Shown here: positions 32,810-41,253 of the stretch, piece after piece
Layout of the letters: each line of letters starts with the position of its first letter
Numbering within the stretch: position 1 is the stretch's first letter
Assembly (NCBI RefSeq): GCF_025465275.1
Contig: NZ_JAODNK010000181.1
Coordinates: forward strand, 1-64,000
DNA: 64,000 nucleotides
Direction: 5' to 3'
Source of the DNA: Nocardia sp.
GTDB lineage: Bacteria > Actinomycetota > Actinomycetes > Mycobacteriales > Mycobacteriaceae
Program-made: the position numbers and the translations under genes
The notes under the pieces: model-generated
Databases searched by the model: none
What the model saw: the letters and a program-made list of their open reading frames with translations, nothing else
Told to the model about the DNA's origin: nothing

Positions 32810-34146
32810 TGCGCTACGACCACATCACCGAACTCATCGGCAATACTCCGCTGCTGCGGCTGGATCCGGCCGTGCACGGGCTGCGCAATATCGAGCTGTA
32901 CGCGAAATTGGAGTCCTGCAACCCCTTCGGCTCGGTCAAGGACCGGGTGGCGTGGGGCATGATTCGCGACGACCTCGAGGACATCGTCGCGCGCGGGCAG
33001 ACGCTCATCGAGGCATCCAGTGGCAATACCGCCAAGGCGCTGCGCATTCTGGGCGCCATGCACGGGGTCGGGCTGCGCGCGGTCACCAATCGGATCAAGG
33101 TGACCGAGGTACGGGAGTTGCTGCAGCTGTTCGGCACCGATATCGAAGAGCTGCCGGGGCTGTCGGAATGCCCTGATCCGACCGCGCCCAATGATGTGTA
33201 CTCGGTGATCGACGCGACCATGGCGAAAGCACCTGGTGCGTGGGTGCATCCGTCGCAGTACACGAACGAGAAGAATATCGAGACGCACTACGAGGGCACC
33301 GGGCGTGAGATCCACGAGGATCTCCTGCGTGACGGCATTACCCGCGTCGATTACCTCGCGGGCGGGCTCGGCACCACCGGGTCCACGCGTGGTGCGGCGA
33401 CGTTCCTGCGTAAGCACAATCCGGAATTGCGCACCCTGGCGGTGGTTTCGGAGCGCACCGATTTCATCCCGGGTATTCGCTCGGAGACCGAGCTGTGGGA
33501 TGTGGGGCTGTTCCAGCCCGACTTCTACGATCGCATCATTGCCGTGGAGGCCGGGCGTGCAGTCGATGCCACGTTGGAGTTGGCCACCCGATACGGCGTT
33601 CTGGCCGGGCCGACCAGTGGGGCCACGTATGCGGCGGCGCTGGAACATCTGAGCGCACTGGATCATTCGATGATCGACGCGGATCGGCCCCTGGTGGCGG
33701 TATTCATCGTTTGCGATCGCATCGAGCCGTATCTGTCCTATATCCGCAAGCGTCGCCCCGAATTGTTCGGCCGCGCCAGCCGTCCCGCTCCGCCGTCGGC
33801 CACGGAACTGGCCGCCACGCCGGCGCTCTCACCCGATGAGGTGCAGGAGCTCGATCGCACCGCGCGCCCCACCATTGTCGATACCCGCGGCGCCATGGCT
33901 TACCGCATTGCGCATGTTCCCGGTGCGATCAATATTCGCGACGATCAACTCGACGACATGCTCGCGCACGGCATTCCGTTCTCCCGTTCGCGCCCGGTCG
34001 TTTTCGTCTGTCCGGTCGGTGAAGTGTCCTTGCGCTTCGCCGCGCTGGCACGCCGTGCGGGCTACGACGCGGCGAGCCTGTCCGGCGGTATCGCCGCGTG
34101 GCGCGACAGCGGCAAACCGATGGAATCCGCACCCCGGCCCGGCTGA
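32809..34146 (+). CDS. Cysteine synthase-like enzyme fused to rhodanese domain
   Basis: A 445-residue two-domain protein. Residues 1-325 are a fold-II PLP enzyme of the cysteine synthase/SbnA family: Lys44 in SVKDR binds PLP, and SGNT (71-74) binds the substrate carboxylate; a GLGTTGSTRG loop binds phosphate. The C-terminal 100 residues form a rhodanese domain (TIVDTRGAMAYRIAHVPGAINI) whose active-site loop begins with Cys401 (CPVGEV), so persulfide chemistry is possible. The family makes cysteine or diaminopropionate precursors from O-activated serine. Here the attached rhodanese could pass sulfur from the operon's desulfurase. It is the last gene of the operon, and a hairpin follows directly. 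Confidence 0.8.
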   Translation: MRYDHITELIGNTPLLRLDPAVHGLRNIELYAKLESCNPFGSVKDRVAWGMIRDDLEDIVARGQTLIEASSGNTAKALRILGAMHGVGLRAVTNRIKVTEVRELLQLFGTDIEELPGLSECPDPTAPNDVYSVIDATMAKAPGAWVHPSQYTNEKNIETHYEGTGREIHEDLLRDGITRVDYLAGGLGTTGSTRGAATFLRKHNPELRTLAVVSERTDFIPGIRSETELWDVGLFQPDFYDRIIAVEAGRAVDATLELATRYGVLAGPTSGATYAAALEHLSALDHSMIDADRPLVAVFIVCDRIEPYLSYIRKRRPELFGRASRPAPPSATELAATPALSPDEVQELDRTARPTIVDTRGAMAYRIAHVPGAINIRDDQLDDMLAHGIPFSRSRPVVFVCPVGEVSLRFAALARRAGYDAASLSGGIAAWRDSGKPMESAPRPG

Positions 34147-34171
34147 CGGACCCGGCCGAGCCGAGGGTCCG
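34147..34171 (+). terminator. Hairpin at the end of the PLP operon
   Basis: CGGACCC (34147-34153) and GGGTCCG (34165-34171) pair across an 11-nt loop immediately after the stop codon. No T-tract follows. It probably marks the 3' end of the operon and separates it from the convergent pseudogene. Confidence 0.45.
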
Positions 34172-34197
34172 GCACGGACCTCGTCTGGCACTCGCGG

Positions 34198-34469
34198 TCA
34201 AGGAATCAGGACCACCCGGCCGCGCGGACCGCCCTTGGCCAGCAGCTGGTGTGCGCGTACCGCTTCGGTCAGCGGAAGCGTGTCACCGGGCGCGACATCA
34301 TCGGACCCGGCTGGGCCAATGCGCCCGATCGGGTCACCGCATCGACCGGATTGACCCCGGCCGCCTCGACGCGCACCCGGACTTCGCCCGGACCCGGTTC
34401 CGGCACCGGGCATTCCACCAGTTCCAACGCTTCCGGCCCGCCATAGGAACGGACGACGATTGCTCGCAT
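34198..34469 (-). pseudogene. Quinone oxidoreductase-like gene with large internal deletion
   Basis: The first 55 residues (MRAIVVRSYGG, ECPVPEPGPGEVRVRVEAAGVNPVD) are a normal start of a zinc-independent quinone reductase, with GAGGTG before the ATG at 34469. The final 30 residues (TLPLTEAVRAHQLLAKGGPRG, then RVVLIP) are the normal C-terminus but in another frame. About 240 residues, including the whole NADPH-binding Rossmann domain, are missing between them, near 34290-34310. The protein cannot be functional. An intact relative in the same arrangement with an HxlR gene exists at 60826-61743, which shows what was lost. Confidence 0.85.
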
Positions 34470-34569
34470 GGTCACCTCACAGATCGAATGAACACGGCAA
34501 ACATAAGGAGCGCTACTCTCCATTGGGAAGTAGACGCCTCGAGGTGCGTACCGCACTGGTCGGAGTGTG

Positions 34570-34968
34570 ATGGCAACGCAGACCGTGGCACAGCGACAGG
34601 CCGAAGCGCGTCTGCACTACGACGCCTACGTCGCGGAATGCCCGACCCGTCAGCTGCTCGATCGCATTGCCAACAAGTGGGTCAGCCTGCTGATCAATGC
34701 CCTCGCCGAGGGTCCGCAGCGCTACTCCGACCTGTCTCGGCGAGTCGCGGGCATCAGCCAGAAGAGGCTCACGCAGACCTTGCGGCTCCTGGAACGCGAC
34801 GGACTGGTCGAGCGCACGATCACACCGGCGGTGCCCGTGCGCGTCGACTACGAGCTGACACCGCTGGGGACGAGCCTGCTGCCGGTGATGCAAACCATCA
34901 AAGGCTGGGCCGAGACTCATATGGACCAGGTGCTGGCGGCACGCGCCGACTACGACGCGGACCGCTGA
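34570..34968 (+). CDS. HxlR-family regulator next to the quinone reductase remnant
   Basis: A 132-residue winged-helix regulator of the HxlR type. The core reads CPTRQLLDRIANKWVSLLINAL, followed by RYSDLSRRVAGISQKRLTQTLRLLERDGLVER and the wing VRVDYELTPLG. The CPxxxxLD opening often carries a redox-active cysteine that senses electrophiles or quinones. It is divergent from the deleted quinone reductase, so its original target is probably gone. GGAG lies 4 nt before the ATG; a GTG one codon earlier is also possible. It closely resembles the HxlR protein at 60256-60666. Confidence 0.85.
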   Translation: MATQTVAQRQAEARLHYDAYVAECPTRQLLDRIANKWVSLLINALAEGPQRYSDLSRRVAGISQKRLTQTLRLLERDGLVERTITPAVPVRVDYELTPLGTSLLPVMQTIKGWAETHMDQVLAARADYDADR

Positions 34969-35094
34969 TCCTCGGAGATCCCATGGTCAGGGGTGCCGTC
35001 ACCGGAATATCAGGTGCGCTGTCGCGGGGCGCCCCCGGTGCCGACCGGCGCGGCCGATGCGCGATTCGGACACTCGCCCTGGCACGATGATCTC

Positions 35095-36954
35095 GTGAAC
35101 GTGGCGTTCGGACTTGTCCTACTGGTGGCTGGTGCTGTCGCATTGGCGGCATTGGCACGCCGGTTCGAGGTGGGTGAGCCGTTCGTGCTCACCATCGCCG
35201 GCGTGTTCGCCTCGTATCTGCCGTTCGTGCCGGAATTCGATATCGACCCCGAACTCGTCCTGCTGGGACTGCTGCCACCGCTGCTCTACACCACCGCCAT
35301 TCGCACCTCGCTGATCGACTTCCGGCCCAAGAAGATATCGATCGCCCTGCTGTCGGTGGGGTTGGTCCTGTTCACCACCTTCGCGGTGGCCGGTGTGGTG
35401 TATTGGCTGCTGCCGGTGCCGTTCTCGGCCGCGGTGGCCATCGGCGCCGTGGTGGCCCCACCGGATGCGGTCGCCGCGACCGCGGTGGCACGCCGGGTCG
35501 GTATGCCGCGGCGCATCGTCACCCTGCTCGAGGGTGAATCGCTGTTCAACGACGCCACCGCGCTGGTCACCCTGCGTACCGCGATCGCGGCCATGGCGGG
35601 CACCTTCACCATGTGGGAGGCGGGCGCGGATTTCCTCGGCGCGGCCGGCGGTGGTGCGCTCATCGGCGGAGTGGCCGCGATGGTGCTGGCGTTCCTGCGC
35701 CGCCGCATCAGCGATCCTGTACTGGATACCAGTGTTTCGCTGCTGGCGCCGTGGAGTGTGTACCTGCCCGCCGAGGCGCTGCACGCATCCGGGGTGATCG
35801 CGGTCGTCACCTGCGGCCTGATCCTCGGGTACGGCGCACCGCGGTGGCAGAGCGCGGCCTCCCGCATTGCCGAGCACACCAATTGGCGCACCATCCAATT
35901 CCTGCTCGAGAGCGCGGTTTTCCTGCTCATCGGCCTCGAGATGCGGCATATCTTCGAAGCCGCCTGGAACAGCGACCTGCCGCATACGACGCTGCTGCTC
36001 ACCTGTGCGGCCGTACTGGTGACCGTCATCGTGTCGCGCCCGATCTGGGTGTTCCCCTCCACCTATCTGGCCTGGCAGATCGAGGGCCGGCGGCAGGGCA
36101 AACCCAAACCGCAGTGGACCGGACCGACCGTGGTGTCGTGGGCGGGCATGCGCGGCGTGGTGACTCTGGCCGCGGCACTGCTGCTGCCCTCCGACACACC
36201 CGAACTGGCGACGCTGCGACTGCTCGCGGTCGTGGTGGTGGCCGGAACGCTGCTGCAGGGCATCACCCTGCCCTCGCTGGTGCGACTGCTGCGCTTGCGC
36301 GGACCCAGCCACGCCGAAGACCTGCTACAGGAGGCGAACCTGCTGCAGCAGGCCACCTCCGCGGGCCTGGTCGCACTCGAAGCCAATATCGGCGAGGAAA
36401 CCCCGCCGGAGATCGTCGACTCACTGCGGCACCGGGTCAGCCAGCGCGCGCAATCCTCGTGGGAACTGCTGGGCCGCTCCGAATCCCAGCGCGTGACCCC
36501 CAGCGGCGAATACCGCCGCCTGCGCCTGGTCATGCTCGCCGCCGAACGCGAAGCTGTGCTGCGCGTACGGGATTCGGGCACCCTCGACCAAGAGGTGCTG
36601 CAGCAGGTGATGGCCACCCTCGACCTCGAGGAATCGGTCATCGACCGCGTCGAAGAAGCCACCGACTCCGGCGACCCCCTCGCCGCCCCCGTTGTCGGCG
36701 GCTGCGAACACCTGCGCGAAGCCCCCGCCGTCCGCGTCCCCGACCATCCCGACGCCTGCTCCGAATGCCTCGATGAGGGCCTGGTCTGGGTCCACCTGCG
36801 TATGTGCCTGGGCTGCGGCCACATCGCCTGCTGCGACTCCTCCCCCGGCAACCACGCCACCAAACACTTCAACAACACCGGCCACCCCGTCATGCGCAGC
36901 GTCGAACCCGGCGAATCCTGGCGCTGGTGCTACCTCGACGAACTCCTGGGCTGA
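35095..36954 (+). CDS. Na+/H+ antiporter (CPA1) with C-terminal UBP zinc finger
   Basis: A 619-residue protein. Residues 1-410 form about 12 membrane segments of a CPA1 cation/proton antiporter, with the ion-binding FNDATALV (after LLEGESL) characteristic of NhaP/SOS1 types. A cytoplasmic helical region of about 130 residues follows. The last 75 residues are a UBP-type zinc finger: CEHL, CSEC, CLGCGHIACC, then NHATKHFNNTGHPVM and WRWCYLDE. In eukaryotes this finger binds the free ubiquitin C-terminus; in actinobacteria its partner is unknown. A GTG at 35095 starts the first membrane helix. It probably extrudes Na+ or controls pH. Confidence 0.9.
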   Translation: MNVAFGLVLLVAGAVALAALARRFEVGEPFVLTIAGVFASYLPFVPEFDIDPELVLLGLLPPLLYTTAIRTSLIDFRPKKISIALLSVGLVLFTTFAVAGVVYWLLPVPFSAAVAIGAVVAPPDAVAATAVARRVGMPRRIVTLLEGESLFNDATALVTLRTAIAAMAGTFTMWEAGADFLGAAGGGALIGGVAAMVLAFLRRRISDPVLDTSVSLLAPWSVYLPAEALHASGVIAVVTCGLILGYGAPRWQSAASRIAEHTNWRTIQFLLESAVFLLIGLEMRHIFEAAWNSDLPHTTLLLTCAAVLVTVIVSRPIWVFPSTYLAWQIEGRRQGKPKPQWTGPTVVSWAGMRGVVTLAAALLLPSDTPELATLRLLAVVVVAGTLLQGITLPSLVRLLRLRGPSHAEDLLQEANLLQQATSAGLVALEANIGEETPPEIVDSLRHRVSQRAQSSWELLGRSESQRVTPSGEYRRLRLVMLAAEREAVLRVRDSGTLDQEVLQQVMATLDLEESVIDRVEEATDSGDPLAAPVVGGCEHLREAPAVRVPDHPDACSECLDEGLVWVHLRMCLGCGHIACCDSSPGNHATKHFNNTGHPVMRSVEPGESWRWCYLDELLG

Positions 36955-37268
36955 CCACACCGATGTCGCTCAGCTGTCGGCAGGAGCCAGGCGGTCGAGT
37001 AGGGCGGCCCTGATCGTACGAAGTCGATTCGACGCCCAGGTCTTTCAACCTCGGCATCGGGAAGAGTGACACCTCGATACGTAACACCCTGGTATATCGG
37101 GAATTTCATAAAGGTCTCCCGCATTACTGCCGCCAGCTTCACAAATTCGGGATCAATATTGCCCTCCCTCATTTTTCGATTCTTCCGACGATTTTCAAAA
37201 AGAGGTTCCGCAGGGTCAGCAGCGACTGCTATGTCTTCCCCATACTGTGGCAATGTCGCCGGCGCCAC
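36930..37268 (-). pseudogene. Degraded fragment, possibly ADP-ribosyltransferase toxin-like
   Basis: This stretch is richer in A and T than its surroundings. In one minus-strand frame it encodes FVKLAAVMRETFMKF, then IYQGVTYRGVTLPDAEVE, where YRG resembles the arginine motif of R-S-E class ADP-ribosyltransferases. Near 37040 the similarity seems to move to a second frame that reads RLKDLGVESTSYD, containing an STS motif as expected next. The acidic ExE motif is not found and the frame runs into the antiporter C-terminus. I read it as a frameshifted, truncated remnant of transferred DNA. The assignment is tentative; no immunity gene or mobile element adjoins it. Confidence 0.35.
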
Positions 37269-37360
37269 CCTAGTGCAGCTGTTTCATTGTCTCGGCTTCC
37301 CGCCGCTGAGAACGCATCTCAGCACCCGCAGGCGGGCGAGCCGTCGTTTGCGGATCGCAA

Positions 37361-38263
37361 TCAGTGGGCGCTGGACGCGATGCCGACGAGTTCGGCGGTG
37401 CGGTCCCAGGCGCGACGTTGCAGCTGTTCGTCTTTGCGGATGCGGACGGCGGGCAGCAGGTTCGCGCCGGGGGTGGAGGAGAAGAAGCGGCCGGTAGTGT
37501 CGGCGAGGCTCTCGTCGAGTACCAGCCGGATGCCCATGGCCGCACCCTGCTTCGGGGTGCGGATCAGCGGGGTACGTGACAGCGCCTGGGTGGCGCCGGT
37601 GAGGATGCCGCTGTCACGGGTCAGGCCCGAGGCCACCATGCCGGGACAGAAACTGTTGGCAGTCAGCGCAGTTGGCGCCAGGCGGCGGGCCAGCTCCTGC
37701 GTGAACAGGATGTTCATCAACTTCGATCGGGCATAGGCGAACAGTGAGCCGACCGGTCCGTACTCATTCGGTTCGGCGAAGTCGGCCAGATCTACCCGCG
37801 GCCACATGCGGTGCGCCTCCGATGCGGTCATCACTATCCGCGGCTCGGCGCCCGACTCGAGTTGCGGGAGTAGCGAATTGGTCAAGAGGAACGGGCCCAG
37901 ATGATTGGTGGCCATCATCAGCTCGTAGCCGTCGTCGGTGGTGTCCGGGGGAATCGAGTGGATCCCAGCGTTATTGACCAGGACATCGATCCGGTCGTAG
38001 CGGCGCCCGATCTCCGCCGCGGCCGCGCGCACCGATCCCAGATCCGACAGATCCGCGAGCACCACTTCCGGCGCGGCGACGGCGCCGTCCTCGTCGGCCA
38101 GCGCATTCACGGTGGCTTCGGCCTTGGTCGCACTGCGCGCGAGGATTGTCACCGATGCGCCTTTACGCACGAGTGCCCGCGCGATTTCTTTGCCAATTCC
38201 GTTGGTAGCGCCGGTGACGACAACTCGCCGGCCGGCAACCGAGCGTTGGGGGTAGTTGGACAT
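37361..38263 (-). CDS. SDR family oxidoreductase (retinol dehydrogenase-like)
   Basis: A 300-residue SDR with TGATNGIG near residue 18, NNAG at about 108, MTASEAHRM with the catalytic serine, and YARSK as the Tyr-Lys pair. The extended substrate region after YARSK and the ASEAHR motif match the retinol dehydrogenase/WW-domain oxidoreductase-like group, which use NADP(H) on lipophilic alcohols or ketones. It is divergent from a TetR gene 244 bp away whose operator lies between them, so it is probably induced by its substrate. Confidence 0.85.
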   Translation of the reverse strand: MSNYPQRSVAGRRVVVTGATNGIGKEIARALVRKGASVTILARSATKAEATVNALADEDGAVAAPEVVLADLSDLGSVRAAAAEIGRRYDRIDVLVNNAGIHSIPPDTTDDGYELMMATNHLGPFLLTNSLLPQLESGAEPRIVMTASEAHRMWPRVDLADFAEPNEYGPVGSLFAYARSKLMNILFTQELARRLAPTALTANSFCPGMVASGLTRDSGILTGATQALSRTPLIRTPKQGAAMGIRLVLDESLADTTGRFFSSTPGANLLPAVRIRKDEQLQRRAWDRTAELVGIASSAH

Positions 38264-38369
38264 GAGGACATGCTCCTAACCGAACCAGGAATGCCGAGGA
38301 TCACCGCGGAGGCCGGCCCCGATCCCGCACCGCGGGTTGCCGACCACAGTTTCAGATGCTCTCAGCAGT

Positions 38370-38388
38370 CAGATGTCAACAACATCTG
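38370..38388. promoter_or_regulatory. Inverted repeat between SDR and TetR genes
   Basis: CAGATGT (38370-38376) and ACATCTG (38382-38388) form a 19-bp dyad with a 5-nt spacer, about 107 bp upstream of the SDR start. It is the best operator candidate for the divergent TetR protein. Confidence 0.5.
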
Positions 38389-38507
38389 TAACTCACAGGA
38401 TATTCGAGGTAGTGCGGCAGTTGTCAACAGCGGCAAGCAGATTGGCGGCTCGAGCATCGGCGCACGGCGCCACGAGACCCGCCGGACGCCTCGGTATACT
38501 CCGGCGG

Positions 38508-39128
38508 GTGTCCAAGCGGTTGAGTCGTTCCGAGTCCCAGGCTCGCACACGCGCTCAATTGATCGAGTCGGCGACCGAGCTGTATCTGCGGGAGGGATTC
38601 GCGGCCACGTCCAACGATCAGGTCGCCGAGACGGCCGGATACAGTCGCGGCGCGGTGTATTCGAACTTCACCAGCAAGGAAGAACTCGCGCTCGCGGTGC
38701 TCGATCAGCACATGGCCAGCCAATTCGACGCGGTCGAGCACGCATTGGATCACGGCACCGTGGCGGATCGGTTCGCCAATTTCCAGCAGTGGCTCGATGC
38801 CACACTGGGCGAACAGCAGTGGGCCCTGCTCAAAGCGGAACTGGCACTGTCCGCACGCCGCAGTCCCGCACTGCTCGAGCAGCTCGCCGTACGCGACGAA
38901 CAGGCCCGCGCCACGGTCACCGTGCTGATCGAACGGGTGCTGGGCGATCTCGGGATCACCCTCCCGATCGATCCGCCCACGTTGGCGAGACTGATCCTGG
39001 CCCTCGGCAGAGGAATCGCGCTGGAGGGCGTCACCGAACCGCGCTCCTCCGGTGCGTGGCTCACCGAATTCCTCAGGACCACACTGCAACCGGTGGCGTT
39101 GATGCTGGCGGATCCCGAGGCACCGTAA
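38508..39128 (+). CDS. TetR-family regulator, likely leaderless
   Basis: A 206-residue TetR protein. The helix-turn-helix is LIESATELYLREGFAATSNDQVAETAGYSRGAVYSNFTSKEEL in pieces, with the YSNFTSK signature. The C-terminal ligand domain is of the common TetR_C type with no identifiable ligand. The GTG at 38508 begins just where transcription would start from the TATACT box at 38495-38500, so the mRNA may be leaderless; the in-frame extension upstream has no coding character. It is divergent from the SDR at 37361-38263 and probably represses it. Confidence 0.85.
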   Translation: MSKRLSRSESQARTRAQLIESATELYLREGFAATSNDQVAETAGYSRGAVYSNFTSKEELALAVLDQHMASQFDAVEHALDHGTVADRFANFQQWLDATLGEQQWALLKAELALSARRSPALLEQLAVRDEQARATVTVLIERVLGDLGITLPIDPPTLARLILALGRGIALEGVTEPRSSGAWLTEFLRTTLQPVALMLADPEAP

Positions 39129-39145
39129 TCCTGGTGAACCGCCGA

Positions 39146-40237
39146 TCAGCCACACAGCGCAAGCTGGGTGAAAACCCGCAGCGCGTCGTCGATGGGATGG
39201 GGCTGCGGGGAGCCGAGGTGATTCCAGCGCTGCAGGTTCACCGCGACAGACATTTGCCGCCGGCCGTCAGCACTGGTCATGGACATCGCGCCGCCGCCCC
39301 AGACGGAGCCGTCATTGCCCCAGTAGGTGCCGGACCCGGGCGCCGTCATCTGCTGCAGGCCGAGACCGTAGTCGAGTGTCTTTCCCTCGAAGGAGATCAC
39401 CGGAACGGTGCCTTGCATCTGCGCCAGCGACGATCGGCTGATGATGTCGCCGGCCAGCAGCAGGCCGAAGAAGCAGTTCAGGTCGGCGACGGTCGATATC
39501 AGCGAAGCCGACGGCCCCACCCACGACATGTCGTAGACGCTGTAGTCGCGCGGCGGGTCGATCATGCCGAACCACGACTCGTAGTGCAGTGCGTGCGGTC
39601 CGTCGATATACGGTCCGTGCGGGAATTCGGTCTCCCGCAGCCCGGCGCGCTCGATGACATCGCGGGTGATGCATTTTTCCGCCGAGGTACCGGTGACCGA
39701 CTCCAGAAGTTGGCACAGGAGCAGGTAATTGGTGTTCGAGTACACCCCCGGTGAGCCACCCGGGCTCCCGGAAGCAGCGGCCGACACGCCCATCTCGATC
39801 AGCTCGATCGGGTGAAACCGGGTGAACCGGTTGTCATCGAGGCTCTCGGGTGTCATTTTCGCCAGGGACGGAAAGGCCTGCGGAAGGTACTCGGCCAGGC
39901 CGCTGGTGTGGTTGAACAACATCCGGACCGTGATCGCCGCACCGCGTTCGCCGGGAACCAGTCGCGGCAGGTAGTGGCCGATCGGTGTGTCGAGCGCTAT
40001 TTCGCTCTGGTCGACCTGCCGCAGCACGGCGGCAGCGGTGAACGTCTTGGTGATACTTCCGATGCGGTGCCGCATATCGGGCGTGACGGGGCGGCCGGTG
40101 GCGACATCGGCGACTCCGGCGGCGCCACGCCAGACCTGGTCGTGGTCGCGCACCTCGGCGAAAGCTCCCGGCATGCCGGCGCTATGGACGGTGTCCAGCG
40201 CGGTCTGTAGCTTCGCCGGATCAAGGGTGTTGGTCAT
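39146..40237 (-). CDS. Serine hydrolase of the beta-lactamase/DD-peptidase family
   Basis: A 363-residue class C beta-lactamase-fold hydrolase without a signal peptide. Active-site motif 1 is SITK (61-64), motif 2 is YSN (about 166) and the third motif is probably the NDGSVWGGG region replacing HTG/KTG. Members include esterases, DD-peptidases and secondary-metabolite transacylases; the cytosolic location argues for an esterase. It lies 22 bp after the AraC-type gene on the same strand, so that regulator likely controls it. Confidence 0.85.
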   Translation of the reverse strand: MTNTLDPAKLQTALDTVHSAGMPGAFAEVRDHDQVWRGAAGVADVATGRPVTPDMRHRIGSITKTFTAAAVLRQVDQSEIALDTPIGHYLPRLVPGERGAAITVRMLFNHTSGLAEYLPQAFPSLAKMTPESLDDNRFTRFHPIELIEMGVSAAASGSPGGSPGVYSNTNYLLLCQLLESVTGTSAEKCITRDVIERAGLRETEFPHGPYIDGPHALHYESWFGMIDPPRDYSVYDMSWVGPSASLISTVADLNCFFGLLLAGDIISRSSLAQMQGTVPVISFEGKTLDYGLGLQQMTAPGSGTYWGNDGSVWGGGAMSMTSADGRRQMSVAVNLQRWNHLGSPQPHPIDDALRVFTQLALCG

Positions 40238-40259
40238 GAGACCACTATCGGACGCCCGG

Positions 40260-41117
40260 TCACGCCCGGTATTGGAAGAATTCTCCCCAGGCCCGGTACC
40301 GGTGGCGGGCGATGGTGGGCAGATAGTTCGTCGTCAGTGCCCCCGGCGTGCGGTCCGCGAAGATCGACACGTCCCGGCACAGATGAGCCTGGTCGGTGTA
40401 CCCGCTGTCCACCGCGACGTCGGCAGCGGGCCGGCCCGCCAGCAGACCGTCGACCGCGTGCCGGAATCGAACCAGCATCGCGGTCCGCTTGGGCGATAGG
40501 CCGATCTGGGATTCGAACCGCGCCCCCAGCCGCTTATGGCTCCATCCGAGGGATTGCGCGAGCTCACCGATCTTCACCTGGCCACGGGAGGTGAGTATGT
40601 GATTCCAGCCCGCGAGCACCTCCGGGTCGGGAGTCCGCATCGGCCTGTCGCACTGTGCCAGAAACGATTTCGTCACTGCGAACCGCTGGTCCCAGGCCCG
40701 CGCGGCCGCGAGTTGCTCACGTAGTCGCCGCGCCCGCGATCCCCACAGGTCCTCCAGGCCGACAACTCCCCGGCCCAGATCGGCGGGGGAAACACCCAGC
40801 AGCGAATACGCCTGTATCGGCGACAAGCGCACCTCGATGCACTCCGCCCGTGCGCATCGCACGCGCATGGCTTCGATGGGAAGCCCGACAACAAAACCGG
40901 CGAGGGTCCGCCGCCCGACAGCGTCGTCGACGATCACCTCGCGATCCCCGAATCCGATGACCACGGTCACCGCCGCCGTCCCGGCAACCCGAAGATCCAG
41001 CCCGGCGCCACCCACGTCCCGGTAACCGATGATCGCGGCACCGCGCGGCCCGGCAACGGCCGCACGTGCGAAATCCCAGCCCACCTCGGGCTCGCGGCCG
41101 AAATCCACAGCTCCCAC
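40260..41117 (-). CDS. AraC-family transcriptional regulator
   Basis: A 285-residue regulator with an N-terminal beta-rich ligand domain (VVGLPIEAMRVRCARAECIEVRLSP region) and a C-terminal pair of AraC helix-turn-helix motifs: KIGELAQSLGWSHKRLGARFESQIGLSPK and AADVAVDSGYTDQAHLCRD. The ligand is unknown. It is transcribed with the downstream serine hydrolase, only 22 bp apart, which is its most likely target. The ATG at 41117 faces the small secreted protein at 41254. Confidence 0.85.
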   Translation of the reverse strand: MGAVDFGREPEVGWDFARAAVAGPRGAAIIGYRDVGGAGLDLRVAGTAAVTVVIGFGDREVIVDDAVGRRTLAGFVVGLPIEAMRVRCARAECIEVRLSPIQAYSLLGVSPADLGRGVVGLEDLWGSRARRLREQLAAARAWDQRFAVTKSFLAQCDRPMRTPDPEVLAGWNHILTSRGQVKIGELAQSLGWSHKRLGARFESQIGLSPKRTAMLVRFRHAVDGLLAGRPAADVAVDSGYTDQAHLCRDVSIFADRTPGALTTNYLPTIARHRYRAWGEFFQYRA

Positions 41118-41204
41118 CCGTCCAGGCTACGGATTTCCGGGCCGGGTCTCCACACCACAACGGGCGGGACAAAACCGGGTCCGAGGCACTGCGCTAGCAG
41201 TAAA

Positions 41205-41225
41205 ATTACCCTCTCACCTGGTAAT
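41205..41225. promoter_or_regulatory. Inverted repeat upstream of small secreted protein
   Basis: ATTACC (41205-41210) and GGTAAT (41220-41225) form a dyad with a 9-nt spacer, about 30 bp before the start codon at 41254. It may be an operator for the secreted protein gene; a binding protein cannot be named. Confidence 0.4.
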
Positions 41226-41253
41226 ACTTGATCTATCCCTGGAGATGATCGGC

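Noticed and set aside
27408..34146. Including the FkbH-like gene and the lipoprotein in the PLP operon
   Set aside because: The FkbH-like gene is on the other strand, and the lipoprotein is separated by 129 bp with its own signals. Only the four overlapping genes are clearly one unit.
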